The notes beneath the pieces are model-generated. The model had not been told where the DNA came from. It was given only the letters and a program-made list of their open reading frames with translations, and searched no databases. Source: Polytrichum commune (taxonomy: Eukaryota > Streptophyta > Polytrichopsida > Polytrichales > Polytrichaceae). From it: a stretch of DNA of 64,000 nt. The stretch spans positions 71,935,554 to 71,999,553 of the forward strand of contig OX485803.1 in assembly GCA_950295325.1 (NCBI GenBank). The letters are read 5' to 3'. Positions 12,022 through 23,513 of this stretch are shown one piece after another (within the stretch, counting starts at the first letter, position 1; each line of letters starts with the position of its first letter). The position numbers and the translations under genes are program-made.

Positions 12022-13221
12022 CAGGCCATAAATTTGACACCCTAGCCAAATTTCCAGGGGACACCCTGCTCCAATTTTTGGGTGTCCTCATAAATTTCTC
12101 TTAAATTTTTTTTTTGTCAAAATAGGTACAATTTTGAAAAATATATAATATCATTTCAAAATTTCAATTAAAAATCAAAAAAATCACTACATATCATAAC
12201 TTGCAATGCAAATCAAACCTACAAGCGGCGGCCTTTCATAGCACACCACTTTACTCATACTTGTTCAAAGTCAATGGCCTCTATGGGGATTTTTGCCATT
12301 GCAACTCTCATTTGTGCTTCCAAAGTCTCTAATACCAAACTACACCGTAAAGTAGATTTAATATGATTTTGAGTAGAAAATCCTCTCTCACAAGAAGTTG
12401 TACTAGCAGGAATTACAAGAACAGCTTGCCACAACTTTGTCATATGAGGATATCTTCCAACATAGTCCAAATTGGAAGAATAAACCATCCAAGCTTGGTG
12501 CATTTTAAGACCACCACATGAAATATGAAGTGTATCCAAAAAACCTCAAAGCTCTGATTTTAAACCACGCTCATCAAAAAGATTCCCTCCATTAGTGCAT
12601 AGGTGGTCAATGAAACTCTGAAGCCATAAACGAGCATTTCGATGAAGAAGTGTCAAGTCTGTTGAAAAACAGACAGGGCTAAATAGCTTAGTTGCATTGA
12701 AGAGCTTCAAATCAGGAAATCGTTGCTGCAATGATTCTATCACCTTAACCACATAGGCCTGTGCAATCACCTTGCACCCATGGAGGGTACCATCACCACC
12801 AAACTCAATTGCATGAGGCAATGGTGCATAATGCAATATATGTGAATGCACCACTCCTATAGAGTCTTGAAAATGGATCTCACCACCTCTAGAAATGTCC
12901 AAAAATTGTGCCACAAATTTGGTATCCGCACCAAACTCCTCATATTCATACACCAAGAATTTTCTTGACAAAGACCGTGTCGTAATCTCTATGGCATCTC
13001 CAATCTCAGTTAGATCCAAGTTTTCCTTTTGGAAAATCTTGTTTAATGTACGCTGATAGGCCCTACAAGTACAGGGGACACCCTGAATTTTTTTTGGGTG
13101 TAAAAAGGACACCCTTGTAGGATTTTTGGGTGTCCTCGGGGACACCCTGTTTGAGATTTGGGTGTCCTAGGACACTCTAGGAAGCAAAATACACCCCCCA
13201 GGGTGTCAATTTTATGCCCTG
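12022..13221 (-). mobile_element. hAT-family DNA transposon, internally deleted (1,200 bp)
   Basis: Perfect 8-bp TSD CATGATAG at 12014-12021 and 13222-13229. Terminal inverted repeats are CAGGCCATAAATTTGACACC and, on the complement of the right end, CAGGGCATAAAATTGACACC. 8-bp duplications and CAGG-type ends are diagnostic of hAT elements. Inside, on the minus strand, is the C-terminal part of a hAT transposase. The catalytic N-terminal half and the BED zinc finger are missing, so the element is non-autonomous. Confidence 0.92.
12255..13145 (-). pseudogene. hAT transposase C-terminal remnant, one in-frame stop
   Basis: One reading frame runs through the region on the minus strand, interrupted by a single TGA at 12546-12548, between LFDERGLKSEL and GFLDTLHIS. 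The upstream part includes VVKVIESLQQRFPDLKLFNA. The downstream part contains the hAT dimerisation (Dimer_Tnp_hAT) signature ASTTSCERGFSTQNHIKSTL, where the conserved S-ERxFS-xxNxIKxxxR pattern is intact. The extreme N-terminal codons (about 13045-13145) read through CACCC-rich subterminal repeats rather than transposase. The catalytic core is absent. A recent single stop in an otherwise open frame suggests young decay. Confidence 0.85.
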
Positions 13222-13229
13222 CATGATAG

Positions 13230-13839
13230 TATATTTGAATACTACACTAGAGGTTCTTCATTACTTGGTTTTAGTCACATACCATAGTGTGTTTAAGTAA
13301 GAGTAATGTAAGTCAAACAACATTCAAGTAGGCAAAAAAGTTGTAATACCTAGTTTAAGTAGAAATCATGTTCAAATGCTACCAAAGGAGATCCCCTTGG
13401 CATCCCTTGGAGTTGCCATACAATACCTATTAATCATCTCACTAAGTGTTGTCAACATGTCCCTTCCCTTCACAACATGTTTAATTACGAGTGTTGTAAG
13501 TAGGACAACATCTAACTAGGCACAAGATGTATTACATGGGACAAGCAATGTCACATTCCTAATTGGAGTTGCCCAAGACATCGCTTGGGGAGGTGGATAT
13601 TGCGGTGGTGTCCAAGTCCTCCAAGACGGCAGGGCAAAGGTTATTCAAAAGGCAGTGTCCCTTGGCGATGACAATGGTGACAACCCCACCATGGTCAAGT
13701 TGAAGAAAACCGTGTTGGGTAGACGAAGGAACTCAGTTATAATTGACAAGTGATGGCAATCTTCATACATTTCATTTCAATTTTAATAATGAATAATAAA
13801 AGAGAGAATCAAAAGTAAGTAGGTAGCAACACTTTGATT
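13230..13839. other. gene-free stretch
   Basis: Anonymous sequence. About 13590-13710 is slightly GC-richer and open in one frame, but it shows no recognisable domain. Confidence 0.4.
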
Positions 13840-14655
13840 CGGACGAACTAAACCCATACACTCGTTCCTTGTTGGATGCCTAAACCCTTAAGGTAGAGGG
13901 TGCTTAAACCAACACTTTAAGCTATTGCACATACATATGGCTATATGGTTGATATAAAAAAAAAAAAAAAATCATATTAGCCTTTGGGCTAAACATAGGT
14001 ACCAAGAAAGAAAATTTATTTTTAGTCTCAATTGAATATTTGATGAATATTCAAAGTCAAAACTACTAGCTTCCTTAAACCAATCCATAGGCCCCATGTA
14101 TGGTAACCTCACATATGATGAGGACCCCCACCTTCATTGCCTAGAACCAACACAACATAGTTGGGTACTAGACCCAAACTACATGAAAGCCCAAGTAGTA
14201 ATGGTACGCAAAGCCACACGGCTACCTTCACGATCCCACCCAGTTCGCTTGCAAAACCATCACCTTGCATCCTGGGAACCGACCCCCTTGCATCCCGGGA
14301 AATGACCCTTTCGTGCTTTGTGGGCCTACCTCCTTGGCGTTGTGAATAGAATGACTAGAATAGGCATTGACAAGCCACCCTAATCCCACTTTGAAGCAAC
14401 CCGAGATAGAATGGAGCATGTTACCTAGCCTACATGGAGGTAGTGGAGGCTGCTATGAGGTGGCACCACTAATGACACCTAAAACCGTCACTTCGTGGGC
14501 CTAGACACTCCTACACCGCCAGGTACGGTTCAAGGTTGTAGAGTGTTGGCAATTGGTAGGCGTTTATAGGTGTTGGTTTTGGATGGGGTGTTGGTTTTAG
14601 CACCCTCTACCTTACCTCCAAGGAACCCGTGTACGTGTTTAGTTCGCCCCAGCCC
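13840..14655. mobile_element. long-TIR element (~816 bp), possibly Mutator-like
   Basis: About 55-60-bp terminal inverted repeats: 13840-13904 (GACGAACTAAACCCATACAC ... GTAGAGGGTGCT) and 14599-14655 (AGCACCCTCTACC ... GTTCGCCCCAGCCC). A short relative at 38453-38618 has the same ends joined back to back. Long TIRs suit Mutator-like elements. A 9-bp TSD is not convincing, so the class is uncertain. No transposase. Confidence 0.65.
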
Positions 14656-14970
14656 AATACTTCTTGCCATATGAAACTGATTACGGTGACTAGATGGAGA
14701 AACTTATCAAAGCCATTTTCAGTGAATGAGCTGGAAAGCTAAGTGAGACGAGTTCATTACAATACAGGAAAACTCGGGGCATGTGTCGCCAGTATGGAAA
14801 TGATACACCAAAGTCAAAAGTCACCAGCAAGGAAGTCCACTTTCCGACCCCAAAAAGTCTCCACTGCAAACCATCCGTATCCGACTTGTTTCTCAAGGTC
14901 TCATCGATATTCCAGCTCGTGACGGACTTGCAGACTAGCTTTGCATCCTGATGTGCAACCTGCAGTGACA

Positions 14971-14977
14971 TATAATT
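14971..14977 (+). promoter_or_regulatory. putative TATA element of peptide gene 2
   Basis: TATAATT at the position equivalent to 409-415, with matching spacing to the start codon. The sequence between it and the ATG is well conserved between the two copies. Confidence 0.35.
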
Positions 14978-15134
14978 ATCTTACTTTGACACACATCGCA
15001 CACAAGGTTCAAGACGCACATGCTTGGTATGATCAGTGCATTTCAGGGAGATGCCGGGTACGACCCAGTTGATGTAATATTCTTGGAAGAAATCAATCCA
15101 CCTGGACTAATCTTCCTGATTCAGGCCAGGACTG

Positions 15135-15482
15135 ATGGCTTCTAAGTTGACATGGCTCGTGATGGCCTTGCTAATTGCAGCTATGCAGGTGCACATTGCC
15201 AACTCCAGACAACTTGGCGGCTCATCATCTGGGAGCTCGATTTTAAGCAATCCAGAAGTGCGGAAACCCAATTGTGATGAGAAGAAGGTGGCGGGGGAAT
15301 TGCTAATTTCTCGGACCACAGCGGAATCTCAAACTGAGCTGAGAGTCATGATGCCTCTGGAAGATGATTCTGGCCCTAAATTAGCAGCAACATGGCCAAC
15401 GAAGAGGATTTTAGAGGCTCAAATCAATATGTATCCTCCGCCTCCTCATTCTAACACTCCGCATAACCCTTCTATGCCATGA
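15135..15482 (+). CDS. small secreted peptide precursor, paralogue 2 (115 aa)
   Basis: Intronless tandem paralogue of the gene at 576-914, same strand, about 14.5 kb downstream. It has the same signal peptide (T17M and V21I changes only), the same block SNPEVRKPNCDEKK (residues 38-51, identical even at DNA level), and the same LAATWPTKR motif. Replacements sit mostly at 53-54, 61-62, 72 and 81. After residue 92 the tail is rewritten: a PPPP run followed by His/Asn/Ser-rich residues, ending NPSMP, three residues longer than paralogue 1. The single cysteine C47 is kept. The open frame, the intact signal peptide and silent changes in the core suggest that both copies are functional. Family unknown to me. 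Confidence 0.7.
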   Translation: MASKLTWLVMALLIAAMQVHIANSRQLGGSSSGSSILSNPEVRKPNCDEKKVAGELLISRTTAESQTELRVMMPLEDDSGPKLAATWPTKRILEAQINMYPPPPHSNTPHNPSMP

Positions 15483-16500
15483 ATATTGACATGTTATGTA
15501 GATCCTCTTGGAGAAGGATATTGGACTCATAGACATTAGTTAGGTGAAGCAAGATAGTCGGGTAGCTAGGGCTCACTGTCAGTTGTTGAGCAAATTCATC
15601 AGTTGTATGCATTAGTTTCAGTGCTCTGACACCTACAAGAATTGTCTGTAGAATTTTGGGTTTTCACAATCTGGTTGAATGTGGCAGAGTTCACAAGTTT
15701 AATAATCTTGACCTTCATTAGCAGCCTTTGTGTGTTGAATATGAGACTGCATGTCGTGGTGATATTGGCTACCTGCTCATAAACCAGAAATTCAGTGTTT
15801 CTACATCATTTGTCACTGGCACATTTTGCTTGTGTTTCGGACTTGATAGTTTCTCTGATAGCCGGATTTGAATTGCCGCTCAATCAATTTGAGGACCAAC
15901 TAAATTGACAGAGGAGAGAGGTGGTGTCGGAACCCAACTTAAGAAATCATTATGAGTAAATCTTAGCTTTGCCGATAGAGAAAGCATCAGTCAAACTTTG
16001 GGTTGGAAGAGATTGATAGCATTTATCGTGTCCTTACAGCCATACCTGTAGAGTAAGACCAATTGGTCATGTCTTGGACTGGAATGTGTGATGTCGATGT
16101 CTGTGTAACCCACAAGGAACTTTGGGCAAATTGTACCACCTAGGACAACATGGGGTAAAGCAGACCAAACCAAGTGAATGGGGTTTAATGAATTTTCCCT
16201 TCATTTACAAGAGGCCCATTCACCAAGTTTTGTCCACGTTACCACATGTTTCCCTATCATCAAACTCCACAGTAGAAGATAGGAGCAACTCGAAGCCGTG
16301 ATGAGTTCAATCTAACCAGCTTTTCCTCTTGAACATGGAGACTTGTTCAGCTAATTACAAGAGATGGCACAAGTGCACGCACTTTGAAGCAGTTTGAGTG
16401 CTCTGCTAAAATCCTGAACCCTAAACCCTAACCCCAACCCTCTGGGCCGTGTGATGTCTGTGCAGCCCAATCAATGAATGCCACTAATGTTAATCTACCC

Positions 16501-17340
16501 TTTCTCCACGGATATCCTATACTCGCAATATACGTACAAAATCTCAATTTCCTGTTGAGTCCTGAGAACAGGCATGGGTGAAGGACTCATATTCACGTTG
16601 GATACCATGATGTTTCCTTTTCTTTTCTTCTCTTTAGAATCCCAACTAGACCTTGAGCCTTGAGAGATTGAGGATCACTTAAGCAACGCAGGTATTTACC
16701 ATTGCCACCTGCTTTGCGAGCTTTACCTAGCCAGCCAGTGGCAGCATCCACAACCACAATCACTACTAACTTACAAGGTTGTTATTATAGGAACGTTCCT
16801 GCAATACCACTTTCGTAATGGTCAATGTAAATGAGAATCTATCATTGTTTTGTAACAAACTTTGGATTGGCTTAACTTTGTAGCTCAATTGTTGTTTTGT
16901 GGCTATATATATACTTTGCAGATTGTTGCGTTTTTGTAACAGTATTATAACACATGTATCTTTGTTGAAATCGTGATCTATCTAATTTTTTTCAATCCAA
17001 AAAACAAATTTCCACATATGAATATTTTCTCACCTTTGCATACATATTTATATCATTGTAGCCGCCCAACAAAGGAACTCCAGGTCCTCCAGGAAAACAA
17101 TCAATGTACCTATTGTGTTAGATTGTGCCTTCCCCAGTGTGCTCTAACCAAGCTCATAGGTCTCCTAGAATTATTGGCTAAGTCACATTCTATTGTGACG
17201 AAGAAAACTATTGAGTGTCGGCCAGATACGATTTACATTATTAACGCAAAGAACGAGTTGTCTGTTCCAAAACGGTCATGTACAAGTGTTACAAAGTAGC
17301 AAGCATGAAAGGTTTTGTAACTATTAGGCATTGTTACACT
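16501..17340. other. gene-free stretch
   Basis: No supported gene. A 108-codon open frame at 16973-17299 shows no recognisable domain. Confidence 0.5.
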
Positions 17341-18280
17341 TACCGTAGGTTCATAGCTGGTTCGACACATGTTAGCCGAATAATTAATTAAAGTTCAAAA
17401 AGTAGCTTCGGCACCTTAAAATAGTATATTTGTATTTTTGGCAATTTTCTCTTTTAATTTTAAAAATTCAGCTTAAATTCATTTTCAATTTAAGCTTATA
17501 TCTTGTACATCTCTCTTGCATTGAATGACAAGTAAGATGTGAGTGAAGAGTTGAGAATGCTCTGTGCTTTATGCAAGTAGAGTGGAGTTGTGTTCAACAA
17601 TGCATATGGGATATGTAAACTTTGAGGTGAAGCACCGAGTTAGACTTCATTTTTATAACACGCATAACTTTTGCATAGAGCCTTCAAATGACATAAAATT
17701 TGTTGGAGGTGAAAGATTACTTGATTTCTAAACTTTTCTTAGACTAACAAAATTCCAAAAAAGTTGATCTTCTATGCACAAATGAGCTCCGAAAAACTGT
17801 TATGAACGCATTTTAATTTTTTGATCTTTACACGGCTGCAATGTTTTGTCCATATCTTTTGCATAAAGACTTATTTTGACACAAAACTTGTTGGAGGTGG
17901 AAGAAGGATTGATTTCTCAACTTTTGTTAGTTGGACAAAATTCTATAAAACTTCATCTTCTATGCTCAATTGGACTCCAAAAATTTGTGTACAACACATT
18001 TGAAAAGCCTCACCTAGAGTCTTGCTACTTCTTAACCCATATTCTTTGTGGACTAAGGTAAGTGAGCTTGATTACAAAAGGAGCACCTTCTCTCTTTCAA
18101 AATTCACATATGCTTCCACTGTAAGTAAAACTCTAGTGAGAAGTAAAAATTTCTTACTTTTCGGCAATTTTGGAAAATAATTAATTTTATATTTGGCAAA
18201 AAGTGCCAATAATATTCCAAAATTTTCGGCATCTATTTTAAGGATTCTTTTCTGTCGAACTAGGTATGAACCTACGGTAT
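17341..18280. mobile_element. TIR element with internal tandem repeat (940 bp)
   Basis: Left end TACCGTAGGTTCATAGCTGG continuing to TTCGACA (17341-17367). The right end (18254-18280) is its complement with two mismatches. Inside, about 17640-17815 and 17820-18000 are diverged copies of one ~180-bp unit, with shared phrases CTTTTGCATA, TTGTTGGAGGTG and TCTTCTATGC. No transposase and no clear TSD. Confidence 0.65.
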
Positions 18281-20104
18281 TCAACATAAATTACATAACC
18301 CATTAGCAACAGACTACATGCAACTTTGCAACAAAATTGTTCAGAATGGACTTGAAATCCAACACCCCAAAAAATCTGAGAGTGTTCCTAAAATGTAGTT
18401 CAATGCATCATCTAAACTGTTCCAAGCATGCCTATTACAAAATATCTTCACATATTCATTTGTTTTTGGGTCACTCTTCGATCTTGCCAGGTCCTAATCT
18501 AGTCAGCAGATGAGAAAACTTAATGAATCTACATCAAAGGCTTACAGATTCAGTTCTTAAATTCAAGCTAGACAGGTTGCATTGATTGTTTGCAATCTAC
18601 ACAATAGTCATGTGTATGCGGGGACAAAGGGTTGATGCCATGCATTCCTTCAAGAAAATTAAGAGTATTTGACAAGTAAAACTACTGCATGTTTGCATAA
18701 GATTACTCTAATGAAACAAAGGTTGTTTCCTTTCTGAACTTAGCAAAATTTACACCCTTTCTTCCATCCACTTCAAGTTCATACTTGTTTAAGTTCTGCA
18801 TTTTTATTCTAGACTCAAAGTGCAGCCATTGAAGAATACTCCTAAGGAATCAAGACATTAGAGGAGGAAGTGTTATAGTAGTGGGCCTCGAGTTTGGGAG
18901 ATTTTTAGTGACCCCCCCCCCCCAATACCTGCCCGACTATACTTTCTTTCTCGTCCTTTGCGACACATAACGTGCCACACATGAAATCGAGACAAGAAAA
19001 TCAGTTTTCAAATATGCAGCATGCCCCGCAAAACCAATGAATGGGGACAACCAACTCTTACTAACTAGTCTAAAGGGCCCATTCTAAAGGTCCAATCTTT
19101 CGATTTCCCGCTCTCATAAGATCTACTCATGAGATTCTCAGTTGCCCGGGCCCATGGGCAAAAAACTAATTAGTAAGAAGCATTGCATTTCACTCACCAA
19201 TTCAGGGTACTCTGAGGTCTATTTGACCCCCCTTTATTCTGCTAATGGAAGATGCTCTCTTCATTCAACAAAATTATGTGCGCATTGCATGATGTGCCAT
19301 ATAAGGTATGTGGATGTTATTCGGTTCCTTTTTCTTGTTCTCTGTCTTTATCAATCAGATTGACGTCTTCGAATTTGTGATCAATTTGTGTTGCATTAAC
19401 AAATCTATGATGAATCATCAACAAAAACCAATGGAAAAAACGAACCTCTCTCAGTTTGGTTGTGGTTATCAGAAGTGCATTGTTTTGTTGATTCCTTAAT
19501 TGAACACATAGATTCTCCCAATTATGCTCACAAATTAATGTGGAATAGTTCATACAATTTGATGACATAGTCTAATCTCTTATATACATCTGTCTTCATG
19601 TCGTTTGTTCTTTGACCCTCACCAAAGCACACACTATTCAAATATAAGTGTATGAATTAGAAAAGTAACCACATAACACCCACATACCAGCCAGCTTAAC
19701 ATGTCCACACACACACATTGTGTGCGTGCGTGTGTGTAGTATTTGAAATTCTTGGCTTCGCCATCTCCACAAAATTTTCCCATTTCTCCACTCAATTAAT
19801 TGTCAATCTAAGACTTGCTGGCTTTAATTTCCCACCTGCAAAAAGGCTTTGTTGTGATTAATGAATGACCCAACCTTACATGGACAGGCCTCGTGACACA
19901 TTCACATGCACAATCACGTTCGAGAGGATCTCCATCCATCCATCCATCTATCCATCCATCTATCCATCTATCCATCTATCCATCCATCCTTACAGGATGT
20001 GGCAGATTCATAAATGGCTCACCTGTTACCGTAGCCATTAAACCCAGTCATTCTCCCAAGGATCGTAAATTCATGAATAACACCAGGCAAACCATGGGGG
20101 CCGG
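18281..20104. other. gene-free stretch with microsatellites
   Basis: C12 run at 18912-18923, an alternating CA/GT patch near 19708-19738, and a CATC/TATC microsatellite at about 19927-19988. No gene supported. Confidence 0.6.
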
Positions 20105-20325
20105 TGTCCAAGGAGATTTTTGGGCATAATCGGTTGAGATCTTAGTGTTTCCAAGTCCAACCGGTTGCATGTTGACATCTCTCGGTTTTTCTTTATTGAT
20201 CTGAGGTATATTTTTTAGATTCCTCTAAAATGATCGGTAATTTTCATGAAGTTTTGGGTTTCAACCAAATATTTGTCAAACTCAACCGGTTCATCTCTGA
20301 CTAGCGGTCAGTTTTCCCTGTTCAT
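20105..20325 (+). repeat. dispersed repeat, fragment of the H10 element interior
   Basis: Same orientation as 63005-63210, with shared blocks such as GGAGATTTTTGG, ATAATC, GTGTTTCCAAG, TCAACCGGTT and CCTCTAAAATGAT. It looks like a fragment of the interior of the larger element that starts at 62690. Confidence 0.65.
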
Positions 20326-22893
20326 AGGCGGGGGTAACATCAACCTTCTTTTTCATAGTAATGAGGTATATGTGCAACCCCATTGTGAGCACTTCTCACT
20401 CCATAAACAAGGGAAGTGGAGTGGTGGGCAGTAACACATGAGCAATGAGTGGGTTACATGTGATCGATGATGTCAAATATAATAAAAGCACATGGGTTTA
20501 GGTTTCATTCTCTACATTTGGGAATCAATTAATTGAATTTGTTCAATTGTATGTCACAAGTGAAGGGGGCCTATTACCATAGGAATTTGGAACACACATT
20601 CAATCAAGACTTGATTTTTATTGTAATAATTCAAAACGCTCAAATGCCGTGTATTGACATGTTGAAACAGTAGTGTGAACACAACCCTAGCAACACTATT
20701 TGTGCTCAATAACACTAGCAAGTTTAAGAAGTTGCATGACCTCGTCGTAGATATACGTTGGAGCATTAATTAACTTGTCATCTTCAAGCGCCAATGTCCC
20801 CTCCCTCGAGAAATTGGGACCCATTTTCGCCAACAAATGTTGGTATTGTAGGCCAATCCAACTACACACTTCTTTTTGTTGCCACTTACACACTAGTTTA
20901 TGGTTCTCATACTTGTCATTTCCACACCATGTTGTCTCTGCGTCAAATCCCCAAACTAGTTTCCCAAAGAAGGGTGCAAAATCTAAGGTAAATGTGGAGG
21001 CCATACATTTGTATTTTAATCTCACATCGGCAAGCACGCAACTCATGAATAGGAAAATGCCATGGAGAGGTGGTAGAGAGGAGGATTCCATTTGACGTGA
21101 ATCTTGATTGAGGCTTCAACAACTATTGTATATGTTGTCTTTAATGCTTATGCATCAACATATTGATATTTCTCATACTTTCAAGGTGTTTCAAGCTACA
21201 CAGATTTCATTGTGTTATTATGCATGGTTTGTGCAAATTTATTGACCTCTCAGCATTTCATTTTTTAGATCACTTTTTCATGTTTGCAAACGTAGTGGCC
21301 ATCATCTAGTAGCATACAAGGAAGACTTTGCATTGTTTGATGCACTCCATCATCATGACATGATACAATACCCACTCCTAGTGCAAGTGGATTTGTGTCA
21401 CCAAATGCAACTGTTAATTTTAACGAAGAGCATATATATTAAGAAGTTGCAAGGAAAATTTCATTGAATAGATAAGTTAACAAGATATCCATATCTTTTG
21501 CCAACTTGACATCCGACGCCTAGGAAGTGTGCACTTGAAGTATAAGCATTCTAAAAAAAATTGCAAGGAAAATGAAAATATATGAGTTTTCCTACGAGTT
21601 CTATGGTTTTGCCTCCATATGCGGAGAGTGTCACCCATAACATGGCGGGGTCACCGATGTTGATCCATGGCCGCATGTCTCAACAAATTGTTGGTCAACC
21701 ATTTTTAGATGACAAGGCGGATGAGTGTCATTATCTTGATGATTAGGCTAAATCAGTTTACGGATATATAGATAGTTCACAATACCATACATTATATGTT
21801 TGGTTGGATTGGATTCTATTGAGTTAGAACTTTGATTGCATGAAGCTGAGATTCTTCATGCCTACAACTATGTTTCATAATTCCACTAATAAATCAAAAA
21901 GTTTGAGCCCATTGCTTGGAGTTTTGTGATAATGTTTGAACCCGTTTAAATTATTGGTGTCCTTTTAAATCAACGCAATCAGTGGATATTGATTTGTGGA
22001 AGAAATTTCCCTTTATACTTCCATCTATGTCCACAAGTTTAAGTGTTTTTCGTTTGCAATGCCTTCATCAATTCATTACTCAAACTTATGTGAATTCTAG
22101 AAATATAGTTTAAAGCATGCTCAATACTTGGAACGTGCTTGCATTTTATTTGTAGAATTGAATGTTAGAATCTAACAACAATATAGGAAACTACTTCCAA
22201 ACCCTCATGCAAAGCTTGCGGTTATTGATCTTAGAAGTAGAGTAAGGCATTCACTAGGTTAATTGAAATTTGTTTGAACTTCCCACTCATATTGTTGTTA
22301 AGGAAACATTATTATTTATGTCAACAATTACAGTTGTTGTATACATGATATAGAGTATACCATGATTCTAGAATACTAGTGAGTGTATTTCCAAATATTT
22401 TGCTCACCACTCACATGATAACACTTCCCAAAGCAAGCCGTAGAGGAGAAAACAAGTATAATGAACATGTTCAACCCGCCGACATCCTAACAAGAGCACT
22501 TGAACATGTTGAATTTGAGACACACAGAGCAGCATCAGGGTAAAATGCCTTGCCACACTCCGAGTAGAAAACTCACATCCTGATCACTACTTAAATCCTC
22601 AAAGTATACTAGAATCTTATGATCTATACAGCCCTGTTGATTCCGCCATAAATCCCTCAGCATCATGCAATGAGCGAAAGCTCTTGAATTGCGTCACTTT
22701 GAATTGACGAACTTGCACTTGACAACACTCCCAATTGGTATATATTCTTGGGCACAACATAGTATTCTCTTGCAATTCCATCTCCAAAACTTGTTCAAAG
22801 AATCGGATAAGATAATTTAATCTTCCCCAACTTGTGGAAGAGCACGACTCCAAAACCATTCTCCCAAAGCCTTGTCCATCAATCGGTAGCACC
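20326..22893. other. gene-free stretch
   Basis: Only shadow-type open frames, including a 131-codon minus frame at 20696-21091 with no recognisable domain. No gene supported. Confidence 0.45.
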
Positions 22894-22901
22894 TTGAAAG
22901 G

Positions 22902-23505
22902 CAAGGGCGGAGTCAGGGGGAGGCTAGGGGGGGCTCAATCCCCCCTGACATCATCAGTAGAAAACAATGCCAAAACGACTATAGAATTTTTATTTTTATT
23001 TTGCGATTGTAATGTTAAAATTTTGTGGGGCATGTAATACACCGTTGGAAAGGTGTTTTCAAGAGCTTTCCAAGGTGTATTACAAGCCCCCAAAGTCCTA
23101 AAATTTTAGTTGGTAAATTCAAAAAAATCTGCAGTTGTTTAGCAACTGCAAAGCAAGCTGATCAAAAGAACCACAATGGGAAAATGATTGCGATTTTTTT
23201 TCGCAATGTTTTCTACGAGTGCATTGAAGGAAAGTCGTGCATCTACTTATTATTGATGATGCCTATTGGCAATGATTGGATGGTCGATCTGATGATCATC
23301 TCTATCGAAAAGACAATTGTCAAAGCTTTGGATATTAACGACATTATCAAAAAAAAGTATGGGGATGTCAGTTCGATGAGTCCAAATCACTCAATAAGTA
23401 ATCAAATTCGACCACCTATTGAAATTTGAAAATAAAATATACATTGAATATTTCCATATTATGAGGTCAGTCCCCCTTAGGTTCAAAATCCTGGCTCCAC
23501 CCCTG
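22902..23505. mobile_element. hAT-like non-autonomous element (604 bp)
   Basis: Left end CAAGGGCGGAGTCAGGGGG. The complement of the right end is CAGGGGTGGAGCCAGGATTT. The flanking 8-mers are TTGAAAGG (22894-22901) and TTGATAAG (23506-23513), 6/8 identical, as expected for an aged hAT TSD. The plus frame around 23260-23350 (WMVDLMIISIEKTIVKALD then INDIIKK) resembles the degraded C-terminus of a hAT transposase. Confidence 0.65.
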
Positions 23506-23513
23506 TTGATAAG

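Larger units (their letters stand above)
14813..16500 (+). repeat. segmental duplication, copy 2 (contains peptide gene 2)
   Basis: Compact counterpart of 248-3420. It lacks the MITE at 1275-1396 and most of the 1.5-kb block at 1436-2965, so it is close to an empty-site reference for those insertions. The right-hand edge near 16400-16440 also carries telobox-like CCCTAAACCCTAACCCC. Confidence 0.75.

Noticed and set aside
19893-20129. Repetitive SIHPSIHPS open frame
   Set aside because: Translation of a CATC/TATC microsatellite.
20696-21091. 131-codon minus-strand frame
   Set aside because: No family recognised. Overlapping plus frames are similarly long. Left unannotated as a gene.
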